Made by a program: the position numbers and the translations under genes
The notes under the pieces: model-generated
Told to the model about the DNA's origin: nothing
The model's database searches: none
Seen by the model: the letters and a program-made list of their open reading frames with translations, nothing else
Shown here: in pieces, positions 1 through 8,375 of the stretch
Layout of the letters: the number at the start of each line of letters is the position of its first letter
Numbering within the stretch: position 1 is the first letter of the stretch
NCBI RefSeq assembly: GCF_014195505.1
Contig: NZ_JACIBV010000001.1
Coordinates: 992,001-1,056,000, forward strand
Reading direction: 5' to 3'
Source of the DNA: Nonomuraea dietziae
GTDB taxonomy: Bacteria; Actinomycetota; Actinomycetes; Streptosporangiales; Streptosporangiaceae
DNA length: 64,000 nt

Positions 1-351
1 ACGGGTCTGCGGCATGATGCCGTCCTGCGCGGAGACGACCAGGATCGCCCCGTCGAGCTGCGCCGCCCCCGTGATCATGTTCTTCACGTAGTCGGCGTGA
101 CCGGGCATGTCGACGTGCGCGTAGTGACGGGTGTCCGTCTCGTACTCGACGTGCGAGATGTTGATCGTGATGCCCCGCTGCGCCTCCTCGGGCGTGCGGT
201 CGATCCTCTCGAACGGCGTGTACGTCGCCCCGCCCCGCGCGGCGAGCACCTTGGTGATCGCGGCGGTCAGCGTGGTCTTGCCGTGGTCGACGTGACCCAT
301 CGTGCCGATGTTGAGGTGCGGCTTGTTGCGCACATAGGCCTGCTTGGCCAT
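1..351 (-). CDS. tuf: Elongation factor Tu, N-terminal 117 residues (gene runs off the left edge)
   Basis: GTPase that delivers aminoacyl-tRNA to the ribosome. The start ATG at 351 is preceded by GGGAAGGA. The product opens [20 protein letters not shown] and shows the P-loop GHVDHGKT, the G2 element RGITIN and the G3 element [12 protein letters not shown]. Most EF-Tu proteins have DCPGH and VAATDGPMPQT; here the equivalents are DMPGH and [11 protein letters not shown]. That resembles the divergent second EF-Tu seen in some actinomycetes (tuf3 type), as I recall it. About 700 bp of apparently empty DNA lies upstream instead of fusA, so the gene stands alone. EF-Tu identity is certain; paralogue type is inferred. 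Confidence 0.93.
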   Translation of the reverse strand, partial: MAKQAYVRNKPHLNIGTMGHVDHGKTTLTAAITKVLAARGGATYTPFERIDRTPEEAQRGITINISHVEYETDTRHYAHVDMPGHADYVKNMITGAAQLDGAILVVSAQDGIMPQTR

Positions 352-1050
352 GGTTCCTTCCCTTGACGCCTGAGATGTGGTGTGACCCGTGTGCGGGTCG
401 GTCAACCTCCCCCCGCCGGGTCACATCAGGACTTACGGGAAGAGGTCAGCGCTCCAGGCCGTCGAAGGCACGCTCGAACGCGCCCGCGGCTGCGGGCGTC
501 GTCAGGTGAGCGTGGCGGAACATGAGCGTCATAGTGCCGGATACGAGCACCGACGGGCAACGGATTATTCCGGAGGCTCTGTGTCGCCCACCTCCGGTGT
601 GCACCTTCCGCCGTTTGATACCTTTTGGCCCCGACCGAAATGAGGGGCTTTGGCAGGTCTTCACTTCAGACATGCATGGACGACGTTCGAGGCGATCGGC
701 CTGGTGGTCACACAGCGTTGCGACATTTGCGGCAAAACCCGGGTTCGCATACAGAGCAAACCCATCGCCCAAGAACCCAGTTGTCGCCTCGAGTCACTTA
801 TGGACAGCCCAGAGACTGTCGACGACTCGAGCCTGCGCCGCGCGAGCTAGATTCAGCACGTTATTGCCGCCCCAAAGACAGACAACATCCTGACAGTCCT
901 ACACAGTTCGGATTGGTCTACGCAGTCAGCTGGCTGAGACGGCACCTTTGCCGCTCGGCGGGCACCCACCCTCCGGTCGCGGCAGTACGCGTGGAGGGGT
1001 CGACCGACTCCTCCACGACGCGGCGCGCCAGGGCTGGGGCAGCCGAACGC
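352..1050. other. Long intergenic region upstream of tuf
   Basis: About 700 bp without a supportable gene. The tuf ribosome-binding site lies at about 355-365. Short open frames occur on both strands, but their codon use and composition look random. One minus-strand stretch ending at 446 (TTPAAAGAFERAFDGLER) looks weakly protein-like and could be the relic of a gene tail. The region should contain the tuf promoter; I cannot define its -35 and -10 boxes. Confidence 0.5.
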
Positions 1051-2124
1051 TCAGGCCTCCGGACGGCCGGGATCACCGTCGCGCGATAGTGGTGGACCGC
1101 CGCGATGGGTCAGCCGGATGAGGCGGCGGCCGGCGGCGATGGCGGCGGAGCCGACCGCGCCGACCAGCGGTTCGCGCTCCTCTTGGGCAGTCGGGCCCTT
1201 GTCGGGCAGGGCGGGTTCCACGCAACCGGCCCGACAGCTCTCCAACTGGGCGGCGAAGGCCAAGCCGAGGAACAGGGCGATCGAGCTGAGGAACGCCCAC
1301 AGCAGCAGCGCCATGACCGCGGTCAGCGGGCCGTACGTGCTGCCGAAGGTGCCGCTCGTGCCGGTGTAGAGGGCCAGGCCCATCGTGAAGGTCATCCACA
1401 ACGCCAGCGTCACCAGCGCACCGAACGCCAGCCAGGTGTGGCCGGGCTGCCTGCGCCTGGGCGCGGCGCGGAAGAGCACCGAGGTCGAGGCGAGGGCCAG
1501 CAGGAAGCCGACAGGCCAGCGCGTCAGGTCGAAGGCGCCGCGCAGGCCAGGACCCCACTGGTACACGCTCGCCAGCGCGTCGCCGATGGCCGCGCCGCCG
1601 ACCATGACGACGAACCCGGCCACCATGAGGGCTCCGGCGGTCAGCGCCAGGATGATCGCCCTGCCGTACTTGCGGTGGAAGGGCCGGTCGCGCTCCATTC
1701 CGTAGATGCGGTTGGCGCCCCGCTCGACCTGGGCCATCGTGCTGGTCAGCGAGGCCAGCGCGGTGCCGAGGCCGAGCCAGAGCGCCACCGCGTCGCGGGT
1801 GCGCGCGCCCTGGTTGAGGATCTCGAGCACCGCGGCCCCGCCCTCGCCAGGGGCCAGGTTGCTCAGCGCCTGCTGCAGCACCTGGCCGAGGTGCTCCTGA
1901 TGGGCCACGGAGGCGAGGCCGACCAGCGCGATCGTGCCGGGGATGATCGACAGACACAGCTGGAAGGCCAGGGCACGCGAATGGCTCATGCCGTCGCCGT
2001 AGCGGAAACGCACGAACGAGTCATGGGCGAGGCGGCGCATGCCGTACTGCTTGAGGGTCGTCCACGCGTCGTCGGCGGAAAGCTCCATCGTGCGCGTCTG
2101 GGGGACGAGGGTTGCGGATCCCAC
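1051..2124 (-). CDS. YihY/virulence factor BrkB family membrane protein
   Basis: Integral inner-membrane protein of the YihY/BrkB family, 357 residues, biochemical role unsettled. The family core is visible: a soluble N-terminus, then hydrophobic segments beginning RALAFQLCLSIIPGTIALVG, the loop LTSTMAQVERGANRIYGMER typical of the family, and further helices to about residue 290. The C-terminal 60 residues are polar. An alternative start is MELSADD, 12 codons downstream. It is transcribed away from the AbrB gene and stands alone. Confidence 0.85.
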   Translation of the reverse strand: MGSATLVPQTRTMELSADDAWTTLKQYGMRRLAHDSFVRFRYGDGMSHSRALAFQLCLSIIPGTIALVGLASVAHQEHLGQVLQQALSNLAPGEGGAAVLEILNQGARTRDAVALWLGLGTALASLTSTMAQVERGANRIYGMERDRPFHRKYGRAIILALTAGALMVAGFVVMVGGAAIGDALASVYQWGPGLRGAFDLTRWPVGFLLALASTSVLFRAAPRRRQPGHTWLAFGALVTLALWMTFTMGLALYTGTSGTFGSTYGPLTAVMALLLWAFLSSIALFLGLAFAAQLESCRAGCVEPALPDKGPTAQEEREPLVGAVGSAAIAAGRRLIRLTHRGGPPLSRDGDPGRPEA

Positions 2125-2306
2125 GGGGTAAAGCTACCCATCCCCAACCGAACGTTACATTCCGGGTGGCCGGGCACCGCCGCGCGGTGCCCGGGACGAT
2201 CGCTGATCACACCGACGCCGACCTCTTCGACGACTTGTGCCGGCCTTCCCCAGCTGAGATCTCTGGTCGTGAGCTCTCTCGAACGAGGGCCGCTGAGGTC
2301 GGGTGC

Positions 2307-2333
2307 GAAAAGTAGGAAAAGTAGGTAAAGTCG
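2307..2333 (+). promoter_or_regulatory. Three tandem 9-bp repeats upstream of the AbrB-type gene
   Basis: GAAAAGTAG, GAAAAGTAG and GTAAAGTCG lie head to tail 29-55 bp before the start codon at 2362. AbrB/SpoVT-type regulators usually autoregulate through repeated A-rich half sites, so this is a candidate operator. That role is inferred from position only. Confidence 0.4.
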
Positions 2334-2361
2334 TACCCAGGATACTGGGAGGGGTGGGCGC

Positions 2362-2622
2362 ATGGCGGGGAAGATGATCGAGGGGCCGGACGGCCGTTAC
2401 ATCGTGGGCACCGTGAAGATCGGCGAGAAGGGGCAGATCGTCATCCCGAAGGATGCGCGCGACCTGCTCGGCCTCCAACCGGGCGACACCCTGCTCGTGC
2501 TCGTGGACCGCGAGCAGGGCATCGCGCTGGTCGACAACGAGAGGTTCCGGAACTTCGCGACAGGTGTCCTCGCCGTGCAGGAGGAGGCGTCCGCCGATCC
2601 CGGCCGGGAGAAGGACCGGTGA
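2362..2622 (+). CDS. AbrB/SpoVT/MazE-fold transcriptional regulator
   Basis: Small swapped-hairpin DNA-binding protein of 86 residues. Residues 15-55 carry the classic SpoVT/AbrB domain: VGTVKIGEKGQIVIPKDARD followed by LLGLQPGDTLLVLVD. The C-terminal tail is acidic and may oligomerise or bind a partner. The stop codon overlaps the GTG start of the hydrolase (GTGA), so the two are translationally coupled. It could regulate this operon through the upstream 9-bp repeats. The fold could also serve as an antitoxin, but the neighbour is not a recognisable toxin. Confidence 0.88.
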   Translation: MAGKMIEGPDGRYIVGTVKIGEKGQIVIPKDARDLLGLQPGDTLLVLVDREQGIALVDNERFRNFATGVLAVQEEASADPGREKDR

Positions 2623-3662
2623 CCGGTTACCTCAACCCCTTCGAGGGGCAGCGAGAACCGTTGCCGTCCGAGCTGGTCGGAGCCGGCTTCCGCCAGGAGT
2701 TCGCCGAGTTCGACGGCGTGCTCATCAGCTACGTCCGCGGCCCCGAAGTGGGTGTGCCCCTCCTCCTCGTCCCCGGCCAGATGAGCTTGTGGAGCAGTTA
2801 CCGCCTGGTCATGCCGAAGCTCGCGCGGCGGTTCACGGTGTACGCCGTCGATGTCCGCGGGCACGGGAACTCCTCCTGGACGCCAGGGGACTACTCATGG
2901 GACTCCGCGGGCACGGACGTGGCGCACTTCCTGCGGCAGGTCGTCGGGAGACCCGCGATCGTCAGCGGGAACTCCTCCGGCGGCATCCTGGCCCTGTGGT
3001 GTGCCGCCCGTGTCCCGGAACAGGTCGCAGCGATCGTTCTGGAGGACCCGCCGATCTTCTCGGCCGAGCTGCCGCGCTTCCGTGACCGGGACCGCTGGGT
3101 CCACAGCAGCCTCGCTCACGCCGTACAGGTGCTCGGTGACCTCGATCATCAGCGTGTGGCCGACATCCTTCGCCAGGAGATCCCCGTCTCCGAGACCAGG
3201 ACCGTCCGGATGCCGGATCGCTTCATCGACTTCCTCGACCGCCTGGTGACCCGTCACCGACGGCAGCACCCCGGCCGCCCGGCCGGTCTCGGCGTTCGGT
3301 GGCTGCCACGGTCGCTGAGCGAGCCGATCCGGGCGGCGTCGATGTTCGACCCCGACTTCGCCAGGGCGTTCGTCGACGGCCGTTTCTACGGCGACTTCTC
3401 TCACGAGGCAGCCCTACGGGCGACGACCGTCCCCGTCCTGCTGTTGCACGCCAACTGGAACCGGTACGACAGGTACGGACTCGTCGGCGCCATGGATGAT
3501 GATGACGCCCGCAGGGTACGTGAGCTCGTCCCTCAGACCGTTTACCGCCGGATCGACGCCAGGCATGTCATCCACGACGACGAACCTCGCGAGTTCATCG
3601 CCGCCGTGACCGGTTTCGCCGACACGCTCCCGTCCTTGATCGGGTCCCCTCCCAGGGGATGA
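2619..3662 (+). CDS. Alpha/beta-fold hydrolase
   Basis: Hydrolase of 347 residues whose substrate is unknown. The N-terminal half has the fold signature LLLVPGQMSLW (oxyanion region), DVRGHGNSSW and the nucleophile elbow GNSSG, with Ser119 as nucleophile. A cap region occupies about 140-260. The catalytic acid is expected among the aspartates after VPVLLLHANW, and the base is probably the His in DARHVIHDDEP near the C-terminus. The GTG start overlaps the AbrB-type stop by 4 bp. Esterase, haloalkane dehalogenase-like and lactonase activities cannot be told apart here. Confidence 0.85.
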   Translation: MTGYLNPFEGQREPLPSELVGAGFRQEFAEFDGVLISYVRGPEVGVPLLLVPGQMSLWSSYRLVMPKLARRFTVYAVDVRGHGNSSWTPGDYSWDSAGTDVAHFLRQVVGRPAIVSGNSSGGILALWCAARVPEQVAAIVLEDPPIFSAELPRFRDRDRWVHSSLAHAVQVLGDLDHQRVADILRQEIPVSETRTVRMPDRFIDFLDRLVTRHRRQHPGRPAGLGVRWLPRSLSEPIRAASMFDPDFARAFVDGRFYGDFSHEAALRATTVPVLLLHANWNRYDRYGLVGAMDDDDARRVRELVPQTVYRRIDARHVIHDDEPREFIAAVTGFADTLPSLIGSPPRG

Positions 3663-3917
3663 CGGCCCGCGCCGCATCACGCAGCCGATGAAATCCGCCG
3701 CGTGGTGAACCGCCTGCGCAAGCGAGGGCGCGCCGCCCGGCCTGAAGGTCCACGTTGACCACAGGCCCCGTCTCGCCGGCCTGCTCCCGCGGCGGCTGGA
3801 ACCCGTTCCTTCGCCGGGCCGGTTGTCCCGACACGGTGGCGCCGTCGGCCCCAGGGAGCCGAGGCGCGTGAGAACCGCGGCTCGACGTCGTCCGCCCGCG
3901 TGGTCGCCGCGTTGCCC

Positions 3918-4015
3918 GCGCGTTCGAGTTCGAAGAGGCGCCCCGCCATGTCGCGCGCGGTCGAGTTCGAAGAGGTGCTCCCGCCATGTCGCACGCGGTC
4001 GAGTCGAAGAGTGCC
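3918..4015. repeat. About 2.7 imperfect tandem copies of a ~37-bp unit
   Basis: The unit contains GCGGTCGAGTTCGAAGAGG followed by CCCGCCATGTCGC. It occurs at about 3918-3955 and 3952-3991 and, shortened, at 3992-4015, in the otherwise empty 3663-4116 gap before doxX. In each copy the minus strand carries ATGGCGGG, resembling a repeatedly duplicated gene start. I see no gene in the rest of this gap. Confidence 0.6.
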
Positions 4016-4116
4016 CCGCCTTGTTTTCGCGGGTCGGTCAAATACCCGGCAAATGTCCTTTGGACTGCCAGAGCGCTTCTCGCCGAACGGGCAGGGCCAC
4101 CTGAAGAGGAGCCATC

Positions 4117-4527
4117 ATGAACTTTCTGGAGAAGGCCAAGCCGTACGTCCTGTCGATATTCCGCATCGTCGTCGGACTGCTCTTCGCCTGCCACGGCGCA
4201 GCCAAGCTGTTCGGCGTGCTCGGCGGCGAGGCGGTCCCCGTCGGCGTCTGGCCACAGTGGTACGCGGGCATCATCGAGTTTGTCGGAGGAGGCCTCGTCC
4301 TTCTCGGCCTCGCCACTCGAATCGCGGCGTTGATCTGCTCGGGTGAGATGGCCTACGCGTACTTCGTCGTCCATCAGCCGCGAGCCCTGTGGCCGCTGCA
4401 GAACGAGGGGGAGCTGGCCGCCGTCTACTCCTGGTCGTTCCTGCTGATCGCGGTGCTGGGCCCAGGGGTGTGGGCGCTCGACACGTTGCTGGGCCGTGCC
4501 CGCAAACGAGCTCCGGCCAGGACCTGA
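4117..4527 (+). CDS. DoxX family membrane protein
   Basis: Four-helix membrane protein of the DoxX superfamily, 136 residues, a usual size for the family. The N-terminal helix carries RIVVGLLFACHGAAKLFG, the family's G-L-x-F-x-x-HG-x-x-K-x-F motif. It is followed by EFVGGGLVLLGLATRIAAL and two further hydrophobic segments. Family members associate with redox and thiol stress functions. GAGGAG 8 bp upstream supports the start. It is monocistronic and converges on the arylamine N-acetyltransferase gene. Confidence 0.87.
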   Translation: MNFLEKAKPYVLSIFRIVVGLLFACHGAAKLFGVLGGEAVPVGVWPQWYAGIIEFVGGGLVLLGLATRIAALICSGEMAYAYFVVHQPRALWPLQNEGELAAVYSWSFLLIAVLGPGVWALDTLLGRARKRAPART

Positions 4528-4538
4528 ACCAACGACGT

Positions 4539-5309
4539 CTATCTTCCGATGGAGGGAAGGCGGTCGAGCGAGATCGCGAAGTGGTCGGCGTAGGCGGGAA
4601 GGAGGTCGCCTTCCCGCAGGACGCGTTCGGTGCGCTCACCCGAGGCGGTGTGGATCAGCTTGCTGCCGCTGATCGTGATCCGGCCCTCGTCGGTGCGCAT
4701 CGAGCAGACCGGCGATCTGGTGAAGTGCGACTCCGGAGAGGTCGCCTGCCACCAACACATCGGGACGAAGTCCTCCAGCTCGTACGGCCGGGCGGTCAAT
4801 CGGTAAGCCGGGTCGCCGTTGTGCACGACGTCGAGGTCGCCGTGGCCACTGGGGGCGGGCCCGATCTGAGACACACCAGCGTCGTCCTTCTGCTCCGCGC
4901 GCTCGTCGAGGCGCAGCGGAGCGTCGGCGAAATCCCCGAAGCCGACGTCGACCAGCCACGGCTCGTCGAGCTCGACGCGCAGCGCCAGGTGGTCGAACAG
5001 CGGGCCCGGTCGGCTGCCCTTGAAGACCCGTGCGGCCAGCAGCGTCACCCGGTAGCCGAGGGCGGTCAGCAACTCGGCGAACAACCCGTTCAACTCGTAG
5101 CAGAAGCCACCGCGGCGGCGCTCGACGATCTTGTCGAAGAGCGCCTCGGACTCGAGCGAGATCGGCTCGCCGAGATGGATGCTCAGATTCTCGAACGGCA
5201 CGGCCTTCAGATGCGCGAGTTGCAGGGCCCGTAGGCTCTGCGCGTCCGGCACCGCGGGCCGAGCGACGCCGAGCCTGTCCAGATAGCCGGTGATCCGCGA
5301 CTCGTTCAT
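4539..5309 (-). CDS. nat: Arylamine N-acetyltransferase
   Basis: Transfers acetyl from acetyl-CoA to arylamines and hydrazines through a Cys-His-Asp triad. All three residues are visible: Cys70 in RRGGFCYELNG, His107 in FDHLALRV and Asp121 in LVDVGFGD. The length of 256 residues is normal. Some actinomycete homologues act in secondary metabolism as amide synthases, but no cluster surrounds this one. The start ATG overlaps the stop of the upstream small gene (ATGA), suggesting translational coupling. Confidence 0.93.
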   Translation of the reverse strand: MNESRITGYLDRLGVARPAVPDAQSLRALQLAHLKAVPFENLSIHLGEPISLESEALFDKIVERRRGGFCYELNGLFAELLTALGYRVTLLAARVFKGSRPGPLFDHLALRVELDEPWLVDVGFGDFADAPLRLDERAEQKDDAGVSQIGPAPSGHGDLDVVHNGDPAYRLTARPYELEDFVPMCWWQATSPESHFTRSPVCSMRTDEGRITISGSKLIHTASGERTERVLREGDLLPAYADHFAISLDRLPSIGR

Positions 5310-5587
5310 CGATACTCCTGAAGCGTGGCGACCCCTGGATCCATCCGCGGGGTACAGGCGACGACGACGGCGCGCTCGGTGCGGTACCGGCCGTCGACGA
5401 TCCGGATCATGCCCCTGGCCGCGCGGCCGGCGAACGCGGCGCGCGCCACCTCGGCCAGGCTCTCACCGGACCGGCCCAGGTCGGAGCGCCGCTCGACCAT
5501 CTCGCCGTCCCATCGGTCGATGATCTCCTCCATGAACGTCAAGCTGGTCCGTGTTCGCCCCGCGACCGCCGCGGCTTGATGAATCAT
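5306..5587 (-). CDS. Small hypothetical protein coupled to nat
   Basis: Open frame of up to 93 residues that I do not recognise. A downstream Met (MEEIIDRWDGEMVERRSDLG) may be the real start, giving about 75 residues. It ends in RTERAVVVACTPRMDPGVAT. The 4-bp ATGA overlap with nat and its codon use argue that it is coding. It could also be the C-terminal remnant of a longer gene. Confidence 0.45.
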   Translation of the reverse strand: MIHQAAAVAGRTRTSLTFMEEIIDRWDGEMVERRSDLGRSGESLAEVARAAFAGRAARGMIRIVDGRYRTERAVVVACTPRMDPGVATLQEYR

Positions 5588-5675
5588 AAGCTTTCCGGCT
5601 CACGCTGAGCCGTGTGCTCGCTCGCCTGTCCCCTGGCGCGGACGACGCCGTAGCCGTCATGCATGGACGGCCTGC

Positions 5676-6227
5676 TCACTCCATGTTGGTGTGTCTGGCG
5701 CGCATCGCCTCGCCCGTCGCGCCGGTCAGCGTCCTGAGCTTCAGCACCATCACCTCGAACAGCACGAACAGCGCGCCCTCGTAGACCGAACCCATCGGCA
5801 GGACCTGCCCTTCGCCCTGATCGCCGGCCATGGTCTGTGCCGGGATCACGAGCACGAAGTCGGCCAGCATTGCCGCGCCGCTCTCAGGCTCAGCCGTGAG
5901 CAGAAGGTTCGTCGTGCCCGCCGCTCTCGCCGTCCGCATCAGCGCCAGCACCGTGGATGTCTCGCCTGGACCGGAGGTGACGAGGAGCACATCACCGTGT
6001 CCCAGCGCCGGCATGGTCACGTCGCCGACCACCCCCACCGGCAGGCCGAGGTGGAACAGGCGCATCGCGAACCCTTTGATCTGCAGCGCCTCCCTGCCGC
6101 AGCCGTAGACCCCGATCCTTCTCGCGTCAGCGATCATCCGGCAGGCCGCGTCGATCAGCCTGTCGTCCACCTTCGCAAGCGCAGCGCCAAGCTCGTCGAG
6201 CGCGGCGCGCATGAGGGTGTCGCTCAT
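5676..6227 (-). CDS. SIS-domain protein, 6-phospho-3-hexuloisomerase-like
   Basis: Sugar isomerase domain protein of 183 residues, the size of HxlB/PHI, which converts 3-hexulose 6-phosphate to fructose 6-phosphate in the ribulose monophosphate route. Motifs: RRIGVYGCGREALQIKGFAM, GDVLLVTSGPGETSTVLALM and MGSVYEGALFVLFE. The start at 6227 follows GGAG; the frame remains open upstream, but that part looks non-coding. No hexulose-phosphate synthase gene is adjacent, so the substrate could be another phosphosugar. Confidence 0.8.
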   Translation of the reverse strand: MSDTLMRAALDELGAALAKVDDRLIDAACRMIADARRIGVYGCGREALQIKGFAMRLFHLGLPVGVVGDVTMPALGHGDVLLVTSGPGETSTVLALMRTARAAGTTNLLLTAEPESGAAMLADFVLVIPAQTMAGDQGEGQVLPMGSVYEGALFVLFEVMVLKLRTLTGATGEAMRARHTNME

Positions 6228-6547
6228 GGCAGCTCCGCCATCAGGTCCTTGGTCTGGCGATGGTGATTCTTGGATACCCGGCGCTGTCGCTCCTAGACGG
6301 CATGGATCTGTCAGGCTTCTGCCGCAAGGTCCTTCCCCGTCACCGTCGGAGCATGGCGAGGCCCGTGGCCGGAGGCTCAACAGGTGCGGCGCTTGTCCCA
6401 TGCCGGCGCCGTCGCTCGGGTGGCGCGGCGTTACGGATGGGCGGAGCCGACCACACACGACCGCTCGTGGGTGGGGCGGCACGCCGATGACGAGCCGTGG
6501 GCGGGTTGAGGAGCGGTGGGAGAGCCTTCTCGTCAGGTCCGCAGGGG
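6228..6547. other. Intergenic region with no recognisable gene
   Basis: A 320-bp gap between the SIS gene and the CAP gene, both on the minus strand. It holds the ribosome-binding site of the SIS gene, presumably its promoter, and no frame with convincing codon use. Confidence 0.4.
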
Positions 6548-7153
6548 TCAGCTGGGCCTCTTGCCGAGCCTCTTGCCGATGACCTTGTCGCCGAAGGTGA
6601 CCGTCCAGTGGGTCTTGTCGCCGTTGACCGCCCGGCCGACACCGAACGACTTCAGGCCGGGGTCGAGCAGGATGTCGCGGTGACGGAGGCCGAGCTTGGG
6701 CGACTCCACCGTCCACCAGTGCATCGCGTCGGCGGGCCGGCTCGAGCCGCCCCACCCGTAGTAGTTGATCTCACTGACCCGGTTGAGGCCTGTGACCCCG
6801 CACTGCGTCAGCCGCGTGGGGATGTCGCGGCCCAGCGTGTCGACGTGATCCTTGGGTGAATGCCCGCGCGCCGCGCTGTCATGGCTCGCCCAGGCCGCGG
6901 CGCGTTGCAGGCTCGTCGCGGAGATCAGCTTCGGCACTCCGTTCGCGGCGCGGAACCGGTTGATCTGCGCGTGGAGTTCGCTCTCTACCTGGTCCAGGTA
7001 CAACGCCCGCAGGTCCTGCAGAGAGTTGGTGCTCATCCTGCAGTTGGTGATCGGTGCGGCCGCCTGCGCAGGGCCTGCGACCAGAGCGCCGACGCCGAGG
7101 GCGATCGCTGGGGCGAGAACCGTGATCCGGGTCGTCCGGTGGCGCTGCTTCAT
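6548..7153 (-). CDS. Secreted CAP-domain (SCP/PR1-like) protein
   Basis: Exported protein of 201 residues. MKQRHRTTRITVLAPAIALG begins a Sec signal peptide with probable cleavage after GPAQA. The CAP fold follows from about residue 55: NRFRAANGVPKL, AAAWASHDSAARG, a central loop containing YYGWGG, and a C-terminal WTVESPKLGLRHRDILLDP stretch that matches the usual HR-x-x-I-LDP element. The start at 7153 follows GAGGTAGAG; an upstream Met at 7207 would disrupt the signal peptide. Ligand unknown. Confidence 0.85.
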   Translation of the reverse strand: MKQRHRTTRITVLAPAIALGVGALVAGPAQAAAPITNCRMSTNSLQDLRALYLDQVESELHAQINRFRAANGVPKLISATSLQRAAAWASHDSAARGHSPKDHVDTLGRDIPTRLTQCGVTGLNRVSEINYYGWGGSSRPADAMHWWTVESPKLGLRHRDILLDPGLKSFGVGRAVNGDKTHWTVTFGDKVIGKRLGKRPS

Positions 7154-7260
7154 CTCTACCTCGCTGATGGGCTCGGCTGGCGGTGATGCCACTGTGCGGC
7201 CGTCCACCTGCAGTGCGCCTGCTCCCCGCTTGCACGGACGCCACCGCGGAGGCGTCCCCC

Positions 7261-7376
7261 GGCATCGCCGCTTCGCCGAGAATCCGCAAAACGTGCCATC
7301 GTCGCCGCTTCACCGAGGATCCGAACGCGTCCGAGGTGTCCCCCTCGTCGCCGCTTCACCGAAGGTCCAGACAGCG
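7261..7376. repeat. Three imperfect ~40-bp direct repeats
   Basis: CGCCGCTTCACCGAGGATCCG and close variants recur three times at about 40-bp spacing between the CAP gene and the RTX-like gene. The function is unknown. Intergenic repeats of this kind may be relics or RNA hairpins. Confidence 0.45.
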
Positions 7377-7377
7377 G

Positions 7378-7411
7378 AAGGGGCCATCCCGCCGTGGCGG
7401 GATGGCCCCTT
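7378..7411. terminator. Perfect 16-bp inverted repeat, probable terminator
   Basis: AAGGGGCCATCCCGCC and its exact complement are separated by GT. It sits 12 bp past the stop of the RTX-like gene on the minus strand, so it probably ends that transcript. There is no U tract, which is common in actinomycete L-shaped terminators. Confidence 0.75.
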
Positions 7412-7422
7412 GTCAGGATGGG

Positions 7423-7986
7423 TCAGGCGTCGGCCTCGCAGGAGGTCTCCGCCTCCGCGTCGCAGAGATCGGTCCCTGCTCCGCCGAAGACCTGGTCGAA
7501 ACCGCCGTCGTTGCCGAGAAGGATGTCACTGCCTCCGTTGCCGTCGATGATGTCGTTGTCGCCGTCCCCGGAGACGAAGTCGCGGGCCGAGCCGCCGGAG
7601 AAGACGTCGCCGCCGGGACCGAGGAAGCCCCTCAACGGCAGCGTGGTGTTGTTGCGCACCGTGTCGGCTCCGCCCTGCGTGTTGACGAGGATGTTGGTGA
7701 TCCCCGCGCTGTTGCAGCGGACGGTGTTGGCGTCGAGATTCGCGCAGGTGAAGCTGCCGGCGAGGAGGGTGTCCTTGAAGTTCCTGACCACCAGGAACCC
7801 TCCCTCCACGCTGATGTTGATCTCGTCGCCGATGTTGCTCGAGTTCACTGAGAGCTTCCCGCTGATCGCCACCACATTGGTGGCGGCCATGGCGGGTGTG
7901 GCGCCGACGGTCGCGAGCGGGATGGCGAGCAGTGCCCCCGTCGCCAACGCGCGTAGACCGGTCCTGCGCCCGAGGTTGAGCTTCAC
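7423..7986 (-). CDS. Secreted RTX-like calcium-binding repeat protein
   Basis: Exported protein of 187 residues. A Tat/Sec-like signal (MKLNLGRRTGLRALATGALL) ends about ATPAMAA. The C-terminal half has glycine-aspartate nonapeptides of the hemolysin type (GGADTVRNN, GGSARDFVSGDGDND, GNGGSDILLGN, GGAGTDLCDAE) that form a Ca2+-bound beta roll. It ends in an acidic stretch with two cysteines. No protease or lipase domain is attached, so it may be structural or adhesive. A strong hairpin follows the gene. Confidence 0.82.
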   Translation of the reverse strand: MKLNLGRRTGLRALATGALLAIPLATVGATPAMAATNVVAISGKLSVNSSNIGDEINISVEGGFLVVRNFKDTLLAGSFTCANLDANTVRCNSAGITNILVNTQGGADTVRNNTTLPLRGFLGPGGDVFSGGSARDFVSGDGDNDIIDGNGGSDILLGNDGGFDQVFGGAGTDLCDAEAETSCEADA

Positions 7987-8257
7987 TTCTACTCCTTTGA
8001 GTTATGGGCCCCCTGTCACGACGTGGAGTACATCGCGATTCCCGCCCAAGGAGTGCGTACGAATGCACACAACGAAGCGGTCCTTTTACCGGTTGACCGC
8101 TTCCGCAGGTCGGGGCGGCTCCAGGCGACGGAGCGCCGGGCAGGCCGGCCAGCCGTACCGGTCGGCCTGAGGAGGGGTTGAGCGGCGGCGCCCCCGGTCC
8201 CGTCATCCGCAGGAGTTCGGGACGGTTCGAGAGGACCACTAAGTAGCTCAACCTGAC

Positions 8258-8292
8258 GATGCCCTCGGCAGCTCCCCGCTGCCGAGGGCATC
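8258..8292. terminator. 15-bp perfect inverted repeat with TCCCC loop
   Basis: GATGCCCTCGGCAGC pairs with its complement across a 5-nt loop, in the 344-bp gap between the RTX-like gene and the next plus-strand gene, 39 bp before the GTG at 8331. As no gene ends here, it may be an attenuator in the leader of the downstream transcript rather than a terminator. The rest of the gap shows no gene. Confidence 0.55.
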
Positions 8293-8330
8293 TCTCTGCC
8301 CGCCGTGACCACCAACAGAGGAGACCTGCT

Positions 8331-8375
8331 GTGAAGACGCACCACCCTGCCGCTGCGTTCGGGGGTGAGCTGTGA
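8331..8375 (+). CDS. 14-codon leader ORF overlapping the next gene
   Basis: GTG at 8331 is preceded by AGAGGAG at good spacing and encodes MKTHHPAAAFGGEL. Its TGA overlaps the ATG at 8374 (TGATG). The arrangement suits translational coupling or attenuation, especially with the hairpin just upstream. No known leader peptide is recognised. Confidence 0.4.
   Translation: MKTHHPAAAFGGEL

Noticed and set aside
389..1089. Small plus- and minus-strand frames upstream of tuf
   Set aside because: Random-looking composition and no ribosome site or conserved motif.
4548..5234. Plus-strand open frame opposite nat
   Set aside because: The minus strand carries the complete NAT with its catalytic triad; the other is a shadow.
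6228..6755. Extended N-terminus for the SIS protein
   Set aside because: Sequence before the Met at 6227 is Arg/Pro-rich shadow sequence, and a ribosome site precedes 6227.
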